DNA of 64,000 nucleotides from DATJLY01 sp035532935 (GTDB taxonomy: Bacteria; Pseudomonadota; Alphaproteobacteria; ATCC43930; CGMCC-115725). The notes beneath the pieces are model-generated. The model made no database searches. It was not told where the DNA came from and saw nothing but the letters and a program-made list of their open reading frames with translations. The stretch spans positions 1 through 64,000 of the forward strand of contig DATKQE010000010.1 of assembly GCA_035532935.1 (NCBI GenBank). Direction: 5' to 3'. The translations under genes were made by a program, and so were the position numbers. Below, piece by piece: positions 50,432 to 59,496 of this stretch (position 1 is its first letter; each line of letters opens with the position of its first letter).

Positions 50432-52685
50432 GCGCGGCCTCGCCGCATTTGGGACACTGCCGCAGCTGCGTGCCCGCGTCGGGCAGATTCACCACCTCGC
50501 GCGCGGCGGCGGAAGCGGCGTGCCGCTCGGGCGCCGGCATCGCGCCGATCGCCACCATGTGGCGCTCGATCACGTCGCCGATCGCCGCGAGCAGCGACGG
50601 CACATAGCGCCCGCCCATCCACGCGCCACCGCGCGGATCGAACACCGCCTTCAGCTCCTCGACCACGAACGACACGTCGCCGCCGCGGCGGAACACCGCG
50701 CTGATCATGCGCGTCAGGCCCACGGTCCAGGCGTAATGCTCCATGTTCTTGGAGTTGATGAAGATCTCGAACGGGCGGCGGCGCCCGTCCTGGACGATGT
50801 CGTTGAGGGTGATGTAAAGCGCGTGCTCGCTCTCGGGCCAAGCGATCTTGTAGGTGCTGCCGGGCAGCGCCTCGGGCCGGCTCAGCGGCTGCGTCATGTA
50901 GACGACGCCGCCCGCCTCGTAGACATCGCGCGGCTTGGGCGGCGGCGCGGGCAGCGGCAGCTCGGCCTGGCGCGCGGCCGGCTTCTTTTCCGTCTTCGCC
51001 TCGAGCACCGCACCCGTGACCTCGTTCGGGCGATAGGTTGTGCAGCCCTTGCAGCCCAGCTCGTAGGCCTGGAGATAGAGGTCGTGGAACTGCTCGAACG
51101 GGAAATCGGCCGGCACGTTGATGGTCTTGGAGATCGAGCTGTCGACGTATTTCTGCGCTGTCGCCTGCATCACGACATGGTCGCTCGGCGCGAGCGACTG
51201 GGCATCGACGAAATAGTCCGGCAGCGGCGCCGCGTCGCCGTGGAGGCGGCGGTAGAGGCGGAAGGCGTGATCGCTCACCTCCTCCTCGCGCCGGCTGCCA
51301 TCGGGCATTAGCACGTTGCGGGTGTAGCGGAAGCTGAACACCGGCTCGATGCCCGATGACACGTTGTCGGCGAGAATCGAGATCGTGCCGGTGGGCGCGA
51401 TCGAGGTGATGAGCGCGTTGCGCGTGCCGTCACGCGCGATCGCCGCGCGCACCTCGGGCGCGAACGCCGCGACGGTTTCGCCGGCGAGATACTTCTCCTT
51501 GTCGAAGAGCGGGAACGCGCCCTTCTCGGCGGCGAGCTCGGCGGCGGCGAGATAGGCCGTGCGCTCGATCGCGCCGAGCCAGGTCTCGGTCAGGCTTACC
51601 GCCTCGGCCGAGCCGTAGCGCACGCGGCACATGATGAGTGCATCCGCGAGCCCGGTGACACCGAGGCCGATGCGGCGCTTGGATTTCGCTTCTTCCGCCT
51701 GCTGCGGCAGCGGAAAGCGCGACACGTCGATGGTGTTGTCCAGCATCCGCACTGCGACCGGCACCAATGTCTCGAGCGCGGCGAGATCGAGCCGCGCCTC
51801 GGCGGTGAACGGCGCCTGCACCAGGGAAGGAAGATTGATCGAGCCGAGCAGGCAGGCGCCATAGGGCGGCAGCGGCTGCTCGCCGCACGGGTTGGTGGCG
51901 CTGATCTGCTCGCAGTAGTAGAGGTTGTTGCGGCGGTTGATACGGTCGATGAAGATCACGCCCGGCTCGGCAAAGGCATAGGTCGCGCGCATGATCTTGT
52001 CCCAGAGCTGGCGCGCCGGCAGGACCTTGTAGGTCGAGCCGGCGAAGGCCAGTTCCCACGGCGCGTCCTCTTTCACCGCGCGCATGAACGCGTCGCTCAC
52101 CAGCACCGACAGGTTGAACATCCTGAGCCGCCCCGGCTCGTGCTTGGCGTCGACGAAGGCCTCGATATCGGGATGGTCGCAGCGCAGCGTCGCCATCATC
52201 GCGCCGCGGCGATAGCCCGCGCTCATGATGGTGCGGCACATCGCGTCCCACACGTCCATGAACGACAGCGGGCCCGAGGCGTCGGCGCCCACGCCCTTCA
52301 CCGGGGCGCCCTTGGGGCGTAGCGTCGAGAAGTCGTAGCCGATGCCGCCGCCCTGCTGCATCGTCAAGGCCGCTTCGCGCAGATGGGTGAAGATGCCGGA
52401 CATGTCGTCCGGGATCGTGCCCATGACGAAGCAGTTGAACAGCGTCACATTGCGCCCGCTGCCGGCGCCGGCGAGCACGCGCCCGGCCGGCAGGAATTTG
52501 AAATCGGCGAGCGCCTCATAGAAGCGCTCGGCCCAGCGCGCGGGCTCGCGCTCGGGAACGGCGAGCGCCCGCGCCACGCGCTGCCAGGTTTCCTCGATGG
52601 TCTTGTCCACAATGCTGCCGTCGCCGCCGCGCAGCCGGTACTTCATGTCCCAGATCTGTTGCGAGATCGCAGCAACGCTCGCCAT
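50373..52685 (-). CDS. nrdJ: adenosylcobalamin-dependent ribonucleotide reductase
   Basis: 770 residues from ATG 52685. Class II enzyme that makes deoxynucleotides with or without oxygen. VTLFNCFVMG and ATNPCGEQPLPPYGACLLGSINL hold active-site cysteines, QQGGGIGYDFSTLRP and APTGTISIL the substrate-binding loops, and the C-terminus ends in a Cys-rich motif (CPKCGEAALIRVEGC ... CTSCDYSKCG) that shuttles reducing power. A C-terminal TSCPD-like segment (INSKNMEHYAW) is present. No cobalamin riboswitch is seen; a sigma-70-type promoter lies at 52748-52775. Confidence 0.95.
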   Translation of the reverse strand: MASVAAISQQIWDMKYRLRGGDGSIVDKTIEETWQRVARALAVPEREPARWAERFYEALADFKFLPAGRVLAGAGSGRNVTLFNCFVMGTIPDDMSGIFTHLREAALTMQQGGGIGYDFSTLRPKGAPVKGVGADASGPLSFMDVWDAMCRTIMSAGYRRGAMMATLRCDHPDIEAFVDAKHEPGRLRMFNLSVLVSDAFMRAVKEDAPWELAFAGSTYKVLPARQLWDKIMRATYAFAEPGVIFIDRINRRNNLYYCEQISATNPCGEQPLPPYGACLLGSINLPSLVQAPFTAEARLDLAALETLVPVAVRMLDNTIDVSRFPLPQQAEEAKSKRRIGLGVTGLADALIMCRVRYGSAEAVSLTETWLGAIERTAYLAAAELAAEKGAFPLFDKEKYLAGETVAAFAPEVRAAIARDGTRNALITSIAPTGTISILADNVSSGIEPVFSFRYTRNVLMPDGSRREEEVSDHAFRLYRRLHGDAAPLPDYFVDAQSLAPSDHVVMQATAQKYVDSSISKTINVPADFPFEQFHDLYLQAYELGCKGCTTYRPNEVTGAVLEAKTEKKPAARQAELPLPAPPPKPRDVYEAGGVVYMTQPLSRPEALPGSTYKIAWPESEHALYITLNDIVQDGRRRPFEIFINSKNMEHYAWTVGLTRMISAVFRRGGDVSFVVEELKAVFDPRGGAWMGGRYVPSLLAAIGDVIERHMVAIGAMPAPERHAASAAAREVVNLPDAGTQLRQCPKCGEAALIRVEGCDQCTSCDYSKCG

Positions 52686-52747
52686 GGCGCAGCCTTCCTG
52701 GTCCGGCACAGGCCGCAGCGCGGCCCGAAAAACCCTTTCAGATCGGT

Positions 52748-52775
52748 AGATTAGCACTCAGGGCGCCGGGGTCAA
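52748..52775 (-). promoter_or_regulatory. candidate nrdJ promoter
   Basis: Minus strand TTGACC (52775-52770), 16-bp spacer, TAATCT (52753-52748), giving a leader of roughly 55 bases before ATG 52685. Good match at both hexamers. Confidence 0.5.
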
Positions 52776-52907
52776 GCGCCGCCGTTCCGTGTTTGTTTTC
52801 CTCTGGTCGCCCACGTGAGCATCAGGACTTAAGCCCTTGGTCGAGCGCGGCTTACGGATTCGATACACGAATCGCGTCGAGCCTCCTCCACATAGTTATC
52901 CTCAGCC

Positions 52908-53624
52908 TCAGCCGCCCGCCGCCGCGACCAGCCGGGCGGTGGCGGTCTCGATTGCCGTCTCGAGCGCCGCCATCACCGCGCGCCGCTCGCCGCCCGGCGC
53001 GAGCGGTGGCAGAATCTCGACGACGATGCGGCCCGGCCGCTTGAAGAAGCTACGCCGTCCCCAGAACATGCCGGAATTCACCGCCACCGGCACCAGCGGC
53101 AGGCGAAGCTGGCGATAGAGCGCATACACGCCCGGCTGATAGGCGGGGGGCGCGCCGACGGCGGTGCGCGTGCCCTCGGGGAAGATGATGATCGGGCGCC
53201 CCGCCGCTACCGCAGGCGCCGCCGCCGCGACCATCGTGCGCAGCGCCCCGGGCCCGGCGCCGCGGTCGATCGGGATCATCCCGGCCTTGAGCACGTACCA
53301 GCCATAGATCGGAATCCAGCCCAGCTCGCGCTTCATGACGATGACCGGGTGCGCAAAGATGACCGGCGCCGCGAAGGTATCCCAGGCGGATTGATGCTTC
53401 ATGGCGATGAGAGCTGCGCCCTCCGGCAGATTGTTCTGGCCGCGGACCTCGAAGCTGAGCCCGACCACCGCTTCGAGCAGCGCCAGCACCGCGCGCGACC
53501 ACACCGTGCCATAGCGCATCGCCCATCTTCCCGGCAGCAGCAGCAGCGGCAGACCCGCCACGCCCATCACCGCCGTGAGCAGATAGAACAGGAGCTGGAA
53601 CAACAGCGAGCGCAGCAGGATCAA
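52908..53624 (-). CDS. plsC: 1-acyl-sn-glycerol-3-phosphate acyltransferase
   Basis: 238 residues from TTG 53624, which overlaps the TGA of ydcF (TTGA). One or two N-terminal membrane helices precede the acyltransferase core: KHQSAWDTF (His-x4-Asp catalytic pair) and FPEGTRT (glycerol-phosphate binding). It adds the second acyl chain to make phosphatidic acid at the inner membrane. It is the last gene of the ftsE-ftsX-ydcF-plsC operon. Confidence 0.9.
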   Translation of the reverse strand: MILLRSLLFQLLFYLLTAVMGVAGLPLLLLPGRWAMRYGTVWSRAVLALLEAVVGLSFEVRGQNNLPEGAALIAMKHQSAWDTFAAPVIFAHPVIVMKRELGWIPIYGWYVLKAGMIPIDRGAGPGALRTMVAAAAPAVAAGRPIIIFPEGTRTAVGAPPAYQPGVYALYRQLRLPLVPVAVNSGMFWGRRSFFKRPGRIVVEILPPLAPGGERRAVMAALETAIETATARLVAAAGG

Positions 53625-54241
53625 CCGCCGCCTCCGAGCGCCGGTGCGCCGGGCACGAGCGGGCGCACCAGCGCGACGAGATATTTGTCGTACTCGCCCA
53701 GCAACAGGCCGTAACTCGCCGGCCGCATCCACCACAGCCGGTCGCGGCTGATCTCGGGGAACACCGGATGCGGCACGATCACGATGTCCGGCATGGCGCG
53801 CGTGAATTCGAGCAGGCTGCGCGGCATATGGTAATTGGCGGTGACAAGGCGCAACGAGTGGAACGATTCCGCGCGCATCCATTGCGCCGTCTCGCGCGCA
53901 TTGCCGAACGTGCTCTCCGCCTCGTGGCCGAGCACGATGCAGCACGCGACCCAATCGGGCGCCTGCCGCGACAGACGCAGCAGATCGCCGACCTCGACGC
54001 CGTGATAGACGCCCGAGATGAACAACTTGCGTGCCTTGCCGGCGGCGAGCAGGGCGAGGCCGCTCTCGACGCGAAGACTGCCGCCGGTCAGGACGACGAT
54101 GGCATCGGTCATGCGTCCGGGATCCGCCACCGCGGTCGGAATCGCGCGGATGAACCACACCAGGCCGGCAAACCATACCGCTGCCGCCGCCATCGCCGCC
54201 GCGGCGACGATGCGTCTCCACTGCGGCCGACGCAGTCTCAT
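53621..54241 (-). CDS. ydcF: YdcF family (DUF218) membrane protein
   Basis: 206 residues from ATG 54241, overlapping the ftsX stop by four bases. An N-terminal transmembrane segment (IVAAAAMAAAAVWFAGLVWF) is followed by DAIVVLTGGSLRVESGLALL and a Rossmann-like fold (NARETAQWMRAESFHSLRLVTANYHMPRSLLEF). Members are linked to envelope sugar metabolism (ElyC/SanA) but the exact reaction is unknown. Confidence 0.88.
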   Translation of the reverse strand: MRLRRPQWRRIVAAAAMAAAAVWFAGLVWFIRAIPTAVADPGRMTDAIVVLTGGSLRVESGLALLAAGKARKLFISGVYHGVEVGDLLRLSRQAPDWVACCIVLGHEAESTFGNARETAQWMRAESFHSLRLVTANYHMPRSLLEFTRAMPDIVIVPHPVFPEISRDRLWWMRPASYGLLLGEYDKYLVALVRPLVPGAPALGGGG

Positions 54242-55134
54242 GGCATGCGCGAGAGCGCGCGCAGCACGGTAAGCCGCGCCGTCACCATGGCGAGAGCCGC
54301 CGCCACGGCCGGCAGCACGCACAACAGGGCCCAGTCGAAGGCTACAAGATTGACCGTCGGCAACGGCAGCGCGCGCTCGCCCAGGACCGCGGCGGCTGCG
54401 CCGGCATGGACAAGGGCCAGGAGCGTCGCCAACGCCAGCGCGAGCCCGACGAGGCTGCCGCCGAGCCCCAACCGCAGCGCCTGGCGCTGGAATTGCGCCG
54501 CGATATAACCGTCGCGCGCGCCCATGAGATGCAGCAGCTCGATCACGTCGCGATGGACGGACAACCCGGTGCGTGTCGTGAAGATCACGGTCAGCACCGC
54601 GGCCGCGCCAATCAGCGCGACGATGACGATGGCGGTCGCCTCCGCCGTTCGGATGAGCGCGGCGAGCCGGCCGAGCCACAGCCGGTGATCGTCCAGCACC
54701 GCATCGGGTGCTGCCTTCGCGAGCGCGGCGCGCATGGCCGCGAGATCGACGCCGTGTGCCAAGTCGATGCGCACGTCGATGAGTTGCGGCAGCGCCAGCT
54801 CGTCCGGCGGCAGATCGGGACCGAGCCAGGGGGCGAGCAGCTTGCCCATATCGGCGCGGGTCAGCGGCCGCGCCGATCGCACGCCCGGCGTGGCGGCGAT
54901 CGTCCGCACCGCGGCGGCGAGGCTGCCCTTGCCCGTTCCGGACGAGGCATCCGGAGGCAGCTCGACCGTGAGCGTGCCGGCGAGGCCGGTGTCCCAGCGC
55001 GCGAGCGCGCGATCGAGCGCCAGCGCCCCGCTCGTCGCCAGCGCCGCGAGATAGACCATCAGCGCAATGAGCCAGGGCAGGAACCGTCCCGAGCCGTCGC
55101 GGTCGAAAGGGATGTCGAGGCCGCGCCGTCTCAT
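54238..55134 (-). CDS. ftsX: cell division permease FtsX
   Basis: 298 residues with four transmembrane helices, one near residue 25 and three in the C-terminal half (EATAIVIVALIGAAAVLTVIF, LGLGGSLVGLALALATLLALV, FDWALLCVLPAVAAALAMV). The first extracytoplasmic loop (about 50-170) would contact a cell-wall hydrolase regulator. It overlaps ftsE by four bases and ydcF by four. Confidence 0.92.
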   Translation of the reverse strand: MRRRGLDIPFDRDGSGRFLPWLIALMVYLAALATSGALALDRALARWDTGLAGTLTVELPPDASSGTGKGSLAAAVRTIAATPGVRSARPLTRADMGKLLAPWLGPDLPPDELALPQLIDVRIDLAHGVDLAAMRAALAKAAPDAVLDDHRLWLGRLAALIRTAEATAIVIVALIGAAAVLTVIFTTRTGLSVHRDVIELLHLMGARDGYIAAQFQRQALRLGLGGSLVGLALALATLLALVHAGAAAAVLGERALPLPTVNLVAFDWALLCVLPAVAAALAMVTARLTVLRALSRMP

Positions 55135-55811
55135 GCGCTGCCTCCAGCGCGCGCCGGCGCGACCGCAAGCCGCCCGCCATCGAGATGAAGCCGCGGATGG
55201 GGACGTCGCGCGACCAGTGCCTCGTTGTGAGTCGCAAGCACCAGGGTCGTGCCGAGCCGGTTCATTTCCTCGAACAGCCGCAACAGCCGCTCCGCCATCG
55301 CGTCATCGACATTGCCGGTGGGTTCGTCGGCAAGGAGCAGGCTCGGGCCGGCGATCACGGCGCGGGCGATGGCAATGCGCTGCTTCTGTCCACCGGACAG
55401 CGTCGCCGGGCGCGCGTCGAGCTGATCGGCGAGTCCCACCCATTCCAAAAGCTCGGTCACATGCGAACGCACGCGCCCTTCGTCGATGCCGGCAACGCGC
55501 AGCGGCAGGGCGACATTGTCGAAGGCCGAAAGATGATCGACGAGGCGGAAGTCCTGAAACACGATGCCGATCCTGCGCCGCAGCGGCACCAGTGCCCGGC
55601 GCGGCAGACGTGCGGCATCCTGGTCGAACAGCGACACCGAGCCGCGCGTCGGGTGCTCGGCGAGATAGATGAGGCGCAGCAAGGTCGTCTTACCGGCGCC
55701 GCTCGGCCCGGTCAGGAAATGAAACGAGCCCGGGACCAGGTGCATCGTGATGTCGCGCAGCACCTCGGGTCCCGCGCCATATCGCATCGCGACGTTCTCG
55801 AAGCGCACCAA
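55131..55811 (-). CDS. ftsE: cell division ATP-binding protein FtsE
   Basis: 226 residues if begun at TTG 55811 (MVRFENVAMRYG), with GTG 55808 as the alternative. ABC ATPase with Walker A GPSGAGKTT, signature LSGGQKQR, Walker B LLLADEPTGN and the H-loop THNEA. It powers FtsX to activate septal cell-wall hydrolysis. First gene of the operon. Confidence 0.93.
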   Translation of the reverse strand: MVRFENVAMRYGAGPEVLRDITMHLVPGSFHFLTGPSGAGKTTLLRLIYLAEHPTRGSVSLFDQDAARLPRRALVPLRRRIGIVFQDFRLVDHLSAFDNVALPLRVAGIDEGRVRSHVTELLEWVGLADQLDARPATLSGGQKQRIAIARAVIAGPSLLLADEPTGNVDDAMAERLLRLFEEMNRLGTTLVLATHNEALVARRPHPRLHLDGGRLAVAPARAGGSA

Positions 55812-55971
55812 CGCACCACTCCAGCTCCGGGGCCACCACGCCTGGCGGCCATCGCGACCATGACATGGCGCCACCGCCGCCGTCCAGTCGAAGCGGTGGA
55901 TTGGCGGGCGCTTCCTTGCCTCGCCTTGGGACGCGGCCTATAAGGAAAATGCCTGTTGTCGATCCAAGGCG

Positions 55972-56658
55972 ATGATCCTCACCTGTCCAGCCTGCTCGGT
56001 CCGTTACCTCGTCGATCCGGCCGCGCTGGGTGCCGGCGGCCGGATGGTGCGTTGCGCGCGCTGCGGCCACACCTGGCGCCAGGCGCCGCCCGCCGATGCG
56101 CTGCTGCCGGCCGACCCGCCGCTGCGTGCGGAGCCGCCGCCGCCGCGCGAAACGGCGCCGTCGGTCGCCGCTAACGAGCGCATCCGTTTGCCGGCATTGG
56201 CGCGGCCGCCGCGGCGCTGGGGACGCGGCTTGGCCTGGGCCGCGGTGCTGGTCGCGGTGATCGTCGGTCTCGGCGCGGGCGCGATCTACGAGCGCGACCG
56301 CGTTGCCAGCCTCGTGCCCGGCACCGCGCCACTGTTTGCGCTTGCCGGGTTCCCGGTGAGCGAGGGCGCGCGCGGACTCGTCTTCCGCAACGTCACCACG
56401 TCCCGAGACATGGAGAACGGGCTTCCCGCTCTCGTCATCAAGGGCGAGGTGGCGAACGTATCGTCGGTCGCGCGGACGGTGCCAAAGCTGGTCGCCACCC
56501 TGCGCGACAGCGACGAGCACGCGCTGCAGCGGCAGAGCTTCACCGCGCCGGCGGAGCGCCTCCTGCCGGGCGAGAGCGTGGCGTTCCAGACCAGCATCGC
56601 GCAGCCCGCCGAGGCTGCCGCCGGCGTGGTCGTGACTTTTGCCGGCGGCGGCAAGTGA
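55972..56658 (+). CDS. zinc-ribbon (MJ0042) protein with C-terminal DUF3426-like domain
   Basis: 228 residues. The N-terminus MILTCPACSVRYLVD ... MVRCARCGHTW has four cysteines in the MJ0042 finger. After a proline-rich linker a single transmembrane helix (GLAWAAVLVAVIVGLGAG) leads to a periplasmic beta-rich domain (VIKGEVANVSS) like DUF3426. Common next to ftsE in alphaproteobacteria; role unknown. It is divergent from ftsE. Confidence 0.88.
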   Translation: MILTCPACSVRYLVDPAALGAGGRMVRCARCGHTWRQAPPADALLPADPPLRAEPPPPRETAPSVAANERIRLPALARPPRRWGRGLAWAAVLVAVIVGLGAGAIYERDRVASLVPGTAPLFALAGFPVSEGARGLVFRNVTTSRDMENGLPALVIKGEVANVSSVARTVPKLVATLRDSDEHALQRQSFTAPAERLLPGESVAFQTSIAQPAEAAAGVVVTFAGGGK

Positions 56659-56666
56659 CGGGAGCG

Positions 56667-57026
56667 ATGGCACGGATACTGATTGCGGAGGACGAGGCTT
56701 CGGTGAGCGCCTTCGTCCAGCGTGCGCTCACCCATGCCGGCCACGATGTCATCGGCGTGCCCGACGGACTGGCCGCGGTTGCCGCGCTGGCGACCGAGCG
56801 CTTCGACCTGCTGCTGAGCGACATCGTCATGCCCGGGCTCGACGGGATCGCCCTCGCGCTCAAGGCCGGCCGGGATTATCCGGACATGAAGATACTGCTG
56901 ATGAGCGGCTATGCGAACGAACGCCAGCGCGCGCATAATCTCGAGGCGCTTGCCCATCACGTGATTGCCAAGCCGTTCACCCTCGCCGAAATCTGCAACG
57001 CGGTCGCGGCAACGCTGGCGGCCTGA
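56667..57026 (+). CDS. cpdR: single-domain response regulator, CpdR-like
   Basis: 119 residues, a lone receiver domain: ILIAEDEASV (acidic pair), phosphorylatable Asp in LLLSDIVMPGLDG, MSGYA and AKPF (Lys). In Caulobacter unphosphorylated CpdR localises ClpXP and starts breakdown of CtrA and others; this gene, beside the zinc-ribbon gene, has the same size and MSGYANE loop. ATG 56667 was chosen over GTG 56655, which overlaps the previous stop. Confidence 0.85.
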   Translation: MARILIAEDEASVSAFVQRALTHAGHDVIGVPDGLAAVAALATERFDLLLSDIVMPGLDGIALALKAGRDYPDMKILLMSGYANERQRAHNLEALAHHVIAKPFTLAEICNAVAATLAA

Positions 57027-57050
57027 AGCCGAAGCGGCGCGCCCCGTCGC

Positions 57051-59480
57051 TCAGAACTGCTTCAGCAGGCGATCGATATAGTTGTGCTCGATCGTGGGGC
57101 GGTAGCGCTCGCCGGCGCGTTGGCGCAGTTGTTCGAGAATTTCCTTTGCCTTCTCGAGGCCGGAATCGTTCGGCGATTTGCCCATGCGCATCAGGCCGCC
57201 ATCGTCGAGGCCGCCATTGCCCTGGTCGGGACTGATGCGCCCGAAGGGATCGCGCGAAGCCTCGCCCATTCCTCCGGCGCCACCGGGCTCGGTGCCGCCG
57301 GGATACCCGCCGTTGCGCCCCATCATCTGCTGCGACATCGCCTGCGCTGCCTGCTGCAGGGCATCGAGCGCCTCGGTCTGCGGGCCGACGGCCTGGCCGG
57401 GCATGGCCTGCCGCAGCGCCTGGACCGCATTGCGCATGGCCTGGTCGGCCCGCGCCATCGGCGCCGGAATGTCGCCGCCCTGCTCGCTATAGCGCCGCAT
57501 CGCATCGCCGAGCATCTGGCGCAGCGCCTCCTGCTCGTCGGAGTCCTGGGCATCGGTTCCGTTATTGCCCTGCTGACCGTGCGCGCGGCCGAAGCTGCGG
57601 TCGAGGAGATGCTGCTGCCGGCGCATCATGTCCTGCATCGCCTGCATCGCCTGACTCTGGCGGCCCGTCATCTGGCTGGGACGGGCCATGCGCAGGTTCT
57701 CGAGCATATTCTCCAATTGCGACAGCAATTGTTCCGCCTGCTCGCGCGCGCCGGTGCGGGCGAGGTCGTGCGCCCGGTCGAGCATGCGCTGGAGATCCTG
57801 CTGTGTCAGCATGCGCGACGGGTCGATCGGCGGCATGTTCTGATCCATCGGTTGGCGCTGGAACTGCTGGGCGAGCGCCCGGAGATGGCGGTCGATCGCC
57901 TGGCGCAGCTCATGCATCAGCCGATCGATCTCGGCATCGGGCGCATTGCGCGCGAGCGCATTCTGGAGCGCCTGCATCGCCTGGCGCACATCGCGCTGGC
58001 TCGTGCTCACGCGCCCATCCTCGATGCGCAGGGCCGTGTTCCACAGCAATTGCTGCACCGCCGGCACTGCGGCGGCGTCGCGGTCGAGGATGAGCCGCGC
58101 CTGCGCCGTGCGAAGCGCCAGGAAGACGACGATGTCGTTGCCGAAGAACGCCGGGCGCAGCGACAGGTCGGACAACGTCTCGGCCACCGGCCGGCGGTCG
58201 TCGGGATGGAGCGTCAGCTCCTTGCGCGCCTCGATGATGGCGCGCGCGACCGGGTTGTGGAACACGCGCTCGGGGAGGGTGGTCTCGACCGCCGCGCTCG
58301 ATCCGGTCTGGCCCACCGCATCGGTCGCTTGCAGCGTGATCTCCACCGGCAGGCCGGCCCAGGGATGCGGCGTCAGGTCGTGATAGCTGGTGTTGGTGGC
58401 GTTCTTGAGATGCTGGCCCGGCAGCGGCAGGTCGAGGGCGAGCACCGTGCCCGACGGATCGTCCTTGCGGCGGATCAGCGCCTTCACGCTTTCGACGCCG
58501 TAATCGTCGGTGGCCTTGTAGTCGAGCCGCAGCGCCTTGCTCTCGGTCGCCGATGGCGGCTTGGCGAAGGCGACGGTCGGCGGCAGGTCGGGAACGACGG
58601 TGATCGGCCAGGCGCCGAGTTTCGTTCCGCCCTGCGTCACGGCGAGACGCTTGCCGGCGGTGATGGTGGCGCTGGCCTTGAAATTGGCCTGGTCGATCCG
58701 CGTGAAGGGGCTCGGGTGATCGTCGAGGACGAGCCGCGGCACGCTGCCGCCGCCATGGACCTGCGCAAGCAGGGTGCTGCCGATCGGCACCGCCACCGGC
58801 TGGGTTGCGTTCTTGCCGGTGAGGAATTGCGGCGGCAGGCCGGTGTATTCCGGCGGCGACACCCAGATGTCGAGCGCGACGGGCGCCACGGTCGCGCCCG
58901 TCGTGAAGCTCGGCGTCAGGCTGCGCAGGATGCGGTCGGACCAGTCGCCGCCGGCATCGACCGCGCCGACCACGAGGATCAGCAACAACGCGATGCGGAG
59001 GGCGAAGGGATCGCGGCGCAACAGGCCGGCAGCCGGCGCGCCGACGCGCAGCCGCTTCGCCGCCGCCTCCATGCGCGTCCGGTGCGCCTGCCACAGCGCC
59101 CGCATCGCCGGGTCGTTGACGCCGGCGGCGAGCCGGTCTTCCAGCGTCTCCAGCGGCCGGTGGCTGAGCCCGCTCGCGGTCTCGATCCGGCGCCGCGCCG
59201 CCTCATGGTCCGGCAGGCGGACGTTCTGCAATCCAAGGTAGAATGCTGCGGCCAACAACACAATCATAACGGCGAGCAGCAGCGTATGCAGTGGGCCCGG
59301 AAGCTGGGCCGGGAGGTCGAACAACGCCAGCGCCAGGAACACGCCGACGACGCCGGCGGCTGGCCAGAGCGCGGGCCAGATCCGCTCGAGCAACAGCGCC
59401 GAGCGGGCCAGGATCAGGCGCCGGCGCAGCCCCTTCCGGCGCAACGGGGCGGATTCGGGCGGGTTCTCGGCGTGCGACAT
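57051..59480 (-). CDS. TIGR02302/DUF4175 family protein
   Basis: 809 residues from ATG 59480. Two transmembrane segments near the N-terminus (about 35-85) are followed by a third around 165-180 and a large periplasmic part; the C-terminal third is rich in Gln and Met in helical repeats (QAMQAMQDMMRRQQHLLDRSF, MSQQMMGRNGG). The last segment, EKAKEILEQLRQRAGERYRPTIEHNYIDRLLKQF, is highly conserved. Function unknown. It ends 24 bp from cpdR and lies downstream of lysA with 16 bp between. Confidence 0.85.
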   Translation of the reverse strand: MSHAENPPESAPLRRKGLRRRLILARSALLLERIWPALWPAAGVVGVFLALALFDLPAQLPGPLHTLLLAVMIVLLAAAFYLGLQNVRLPDHEAARRRIETASGLSHRPLETLEDRLAAGVNDPAMRALWQAHRTRMEAAAKRLRVGAPAAGLLRRDPFALRIALLLILVVGAVDAGGDWSDRILRSLTPSFTTGATVAPVALDIWVSPPEYTGLPPQFLTGKNATQPVAVPIGSTLLAQVHGGGSVPRLVLDDHPSPFTRIDQANFKASATITAGKRLAVTQGGTKLGAWPITVVPDLPPTVAFAKPPSATESKALRLDYKATDDYGVESVKALIRRKDDPSGTVLALDLPLPGQHLKNATNTSYHDLTPHPWAGLPVEITLQATDAVGQTGSSAAVETTLPERVFHNPVARAIIEARKELTLHPDDRRPVAETLSDLSLRPAFFGNDIVVFLALRTAQARLILDRDAAAVPAVQQLLWNTALRIEDGRVSTSQRDVRQAMQALQNALARNAPDAEIDRLMHELRQAIDRHLRALAQQFQRQPMDQNMPPIDPSRMLTQQDLQRMLDRAHDLARTGAREQAEQLLSQLENMLENLRMARPSQMTGRQSQAMQAMQDMMRRQQHLLDRSFGRAHGQQGNNGTDAQDSDEQEALRQMLGDAMRRYSEQGGDIPAPMARADQAMRNAVQALRQAMPGQAVGPQTEALDALQQAAQAMSQQMMGRNGGYPGGTEPGGAGGMGEASRDPFGRISPDQGNGGLDDGGLMRMGKSPNDSGLEKAKEILEQLRQRAGERYRPTIEHNYIDRLLKQF

Positions 59481-59496
59481 GGTCGGCAACCCTTGG

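Noticed and set aside
52686..52907. Cobalamin riboswitch before nrdJ
   Set aside because: No B12-box-like sequence or suitable stems are visible, and the predicted leader is about 55 bases.
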